Below are positions 61,698-64,000 of a DNA stretch of 64,000 bases, piece after piece. This DNA comes from Lichenostomus cassidix (Eukaryota; Chordata; Aves; Passeriformes; Meliphagidae), in NCBI GenBank assembly GCA_008360975.2, contig CM039184.1, positions 34,087,797 to 34,151,796 of the forward strand. Direction: 5' to 3'. The notes under the pieces were generated by a model. It made no database searches and had not been told where the DNA came from. It was given only the letters and a program-made list of their open reading frames with translations. Numbering within the stretch: position 1 is the stretch's first letter; each line of letters opens with the position of its first letter. The translations under genes were made by a program, and so were the position numbers.

Positions 61698-63926
61698 GTA
61701 ACTAAATCTCAGTATTGCATTATTATGTGTGCCAATTTCAATTGTTTTATATTATTTTATATTTAAAATAGAATTTACTCTGTGTGTTTCTAGACTCCAG
61801 GTTTATTTAAGTATATGATAATGTATCTTCAACAGCAGGCTCTGAAATGAAGAAAATGCTCATCTCTGTTGTAAAAACAAAAGTTGTCATACTCAAGTAG
61901 GTCAAGACATTATCTATATCTGGTATTTTTTAAGTTTTTGAGGCTTTTGATAGAATCTCATTTCCTCAAGTGATGCTACACTGACGTTCTTCTTCAAAAT
62001 TGAGTAATTCTCGTTTTAGACCAGCAGTATTCTGTGAGAACCACTGTCCAAGTAATTTTAAAATGTAAATCGTATTTCTTTCTGACAGTATGTTATTTAC
62101 TGTTGTTATAACAATTAAGGTGGTATGATGGAGAGATAAGTGCAATATTAATTATTTTAGGTTTCTGCTTTTTGTTCTGTTTGTCTTTTGCTCTGTTCTC
62201 AAATGGGAAATTTGTCCCTGGGAGCATGAGCACATAAGCCCTGTTTGGGCCCTTTCTCTGTGTATTAGTGCTTGTGTGACACTTGTGACAATGCTTTTTG
62301 CACTGGCAAAAAAAATTCTGTGGATTTTGAGGCTACTATCATAATCAAAGGAAAAAACACACTGTTATGTAAGAAAATGTTACAAAACTGTAACATTTAG
62401 TGCATGAAATCGGTGGTGGAAGTTACATCTTAAACTGCTTTTTTTTATATATATGTATCTCTTTAACAGAGACACTTGAGAAAGGGAAAAAAATCTCCAG
62501 AAACTTTTTAAAAACATGTTTTGTGAACATAACACTGTTTACTTCAGTCAATTTTTTGCTTGTGGTCTTACTGCTGTGAATACCATAGTATTACCTTATG
62601 TAGGATGTACATGAATGAATTTCCGAAACTTGGAAATTATTACAGACACCATTCTGCTTTAAGTTTGCATTTACTTGAGTAAATGGGGGAATAGCAAAAC
62701 ATTCTTCTAAGAATGCTTTCACAGGTGAGACTCATTTCAGCTGCTGAGATTGTACAGTGGAGGTTGCTTAGTCTTGACTTGTCTGGCTTCAGAGAGTCAT
62801 TGTGCCCTGGCAGCCAGGAGGGCCAGCCGTGTCCTGGGGTGAATCAGGCATGGCTTCTCCAGCCAGGCAAAGGAGGGGATTGTCCCACTCAGCTCTGCAC
62901 TGGGGCAGCCTCACCTTGGATATTGTCTGCAGTTTTGGGTGCCAGATTATCAGAGAGTTATAAAGCCATTAGAGATCATGCAAAGGAGGGCTGCAAGGAT
63001 GGTGAAGGCCTTGAGGGGAAGCTGTATGAGGAGTGGCTGAGGTCACTCGGTCTGTTCAGCCTGGAGAAGTGGTTGAGGGGAAACCTCATTGCAGTTACAG
63101 CTTCCTTGTGAGTGGAAGGGGAGGGGCAGACACTGATCTCTGTGGTGACAGTGGCAGGACCCAAGGGAATGGCCTGAAGTTGTGTCAGAGGAGGTTTAGA
63201 TTGGACATCAGGAAAAGGTTCTTCACCCAGGTGTTAGTTGGGCACTGGAACAGGCCAACCAAGCACCAAGCAGAGACAGTTAAGAAAGGAAATGGACAAG
63301 ACTCTCAGGCAGATGGTGTGATTCTTGGAGCTGTCTTGTGCAGGGTCAGGAGTTGGACTTCATGATCCTTCCAACTCAGGATATTCTGTGATTCTATGAT
63401 TGTGTGAAATGGTTCAGGGTATGGGAGGGAATGCTGTTGTGACCCAGGTTATGAACATATGAAAGGGAAGAGGATTCAGTTCTCAAAAATGCAAAATAAA
63501 CCCATTTTAAACAAGAAGACAACATTTGCAGAGTGGTCAGAAATTTCCTGTTTCAAACAAGAATAATTACAACCCTTGGAATTGTGACAGGGAGCTGTCA
63601 ACTGAGACTGACTTTTCCCTGTCAGTTTCTTCTGCAGCTATCTATGTGCTTCCTGCATGTTATTTTTTAAGCCTTTCCACCTCTTTATAGTAAATAAAAG
63701 TTACTTATTGGAGTGAGAAAAATAGTTGAATAATGACTAAAGCTGAATGGTAGATAGCTTTTGTGATTCTGCACAAACACTTCCTGGGGATTAAGCAGTG
63801 GCCATGGAAATATATGAAAGTGTCTGGTAGGGTTGATTGAGCTGTCTGTCTGCACTAACATCTTACTCCAAGAATGTAAATTCTTCCTCCTCTGCTGTTT
63901 TCCCCCCTTCCCTCTCTTTCTTAAAG
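61698..63926 (+). other. CLCN3 intron 11
   Basis: A 2.2-kb intron. Its second half carries a 0.7-kb CR1 copy (62.7-63.4 kb). The rest is AT-rich with nothing recognised. Confidence 0.75.
62730..63404 (+). mobile_element. CR1 LINE 3' copy
   Basis: Sense-strand CR1. Broken frames include an LEGKLYEEWLRSLGLFSLEK-type segment (63012-63072) and an LCQRRFRLDIRKRFFTQVLV-type segment (63183-63242). It ends CCTTCCAACTCAGGATATTC then TGTGATTCTATGATTGTG, the CR1 tail. It is fairly well preserved but not coding. Confidence 0.93.
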
Positions 63927-64000
63927 AAAGTGCTAGAAAGAAGCAGGAAGGGATTGTTGGCAGTTCCAGGGTATGTTTTGCCCAGCATACCCCATCGCTT
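63927..64000 (+). CDS. CLCN3: CLCN3 exon 12 (residues 717-741, cut by window end)
   Basis: AA completes Glu717, then 24 codons: [20 protein letters not shown] then TPSL, ending exactly at the window edge. This is the linker between CBS1 and CBS2, where mammalian splice forms begin to differ further on. The acceptor is CTCTCTTTCTTAAAG. The second CBS domain and C-terminus (about 77 residues in the usual form) lie beyond the window. Confidence 0.95.

Larger units (their letters stand above)
6000..64000 (+). other. CLCN3: CLCN3 gene (overview)
   Basis: Eleven shared or long-form coding exons plus one alternative first coding exon join in phase. The long form has 741 residues inside the window. 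With the usual remaining 77 residues it would total 818 aa, the mammalian length. ClC-3 is a dimeric 2Cl-/H+ exchanger of endosomes, lysosomes and synaptic vesicles; each subunit has its own pathway and two cytosolic CBS domains. The MDASSDPY alternative N-terminus and the near-identity throughout identify ClC-3 rather than ClC-4 or ClC-5. Two N-termini, from exon 2 or exon 1b, both end in phase 1 and splice to the exon at 44689. Confidence 0.96.

Noticed and set aside
1..64000. CRISPR arrays, operons, phage or bacterial defence systems, tRNA/rRNA genes
   Set aside because: None seen. The window is an ordinary vertebrate two-gene locus, and I do not claim an undescribed system here.

Overview
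This is a vertebrate, most likely bird, genomic window. It has interrupted genes with GT/AG introns, three CpG-island stretches on an AT-rich background, CR1 LINE fragments in both orientations (several ending in the ATTCTGTGATTCT-type tail), and LTR-like stretches of a kind common in bird genomes. I cannot place it below class from sequence alone.

Two recognisable genes sit head to head. On the minus strand at the left edge are the first three coding exons of NEK1, a NIMA-family centrosome and cilium kinase (residues 1-104; the rest lies off the left end). On the plus strand, filling almost all of the window, is CLCN3, which encodes the endosomal 2Cl-/H+ exchanger ClC-3. Between them is a CpG-rich intergenic region (about 4.6-6.5 kb) that looks like a shared bidirectional promoter. 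It holds two inverted CCAAT boxes 31 bp apart, a near-consensus RFX X-box and a perfect palindromic GTCACGTGAC (CLEAR/E-box) site.

CLCN3 can be followed exon by exon with consistent phase. There is a probable 5' UTR exon ending at 6209, a first coding exon at 17993-18152 (MESEQLF... N-terminus), an alternative first coding exon in its own CpG island at 32621-32702 (MDASSDPY... N-terminus), then shared exons at 44689, 47068, 48837, 49666, 51097, 53864, 55171, 59789, 61299 and 63927. The last one is cut by the window end at a codon boundary after residue 741. With the family's usual 77-residue remainder the long form would be 818 aa, the mammalian length. Gating Glu282, proton Glu339, Ser239, Tyr630, three N-glycosylation sequons (177, 451, 479) and the first CBS domain are all present, so the gene looks functional.

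The introns hold CR1 fragments (14.2, 34.0, 40.5-41.7, 52.3-53.7, 56.6 and 62.7-63.4 kb), two fairly clear and one doubtful LTR-like segment (25.9, 51.7 and 11.2 kb), an old interspersed repeat (24.7 kb), a foldback element (47.2 kb), a 16-bp perfect palindrome (36.2 kb) and short simple repeats. I found no tRNA, rRNA, CRISPR array or prokaryote-type system. The points most worth a second look are the paired lysosomal and ciliary promoter motifs, the uORFs in front of both CLCN3 start codons, and the foldback and palindrome sequences.
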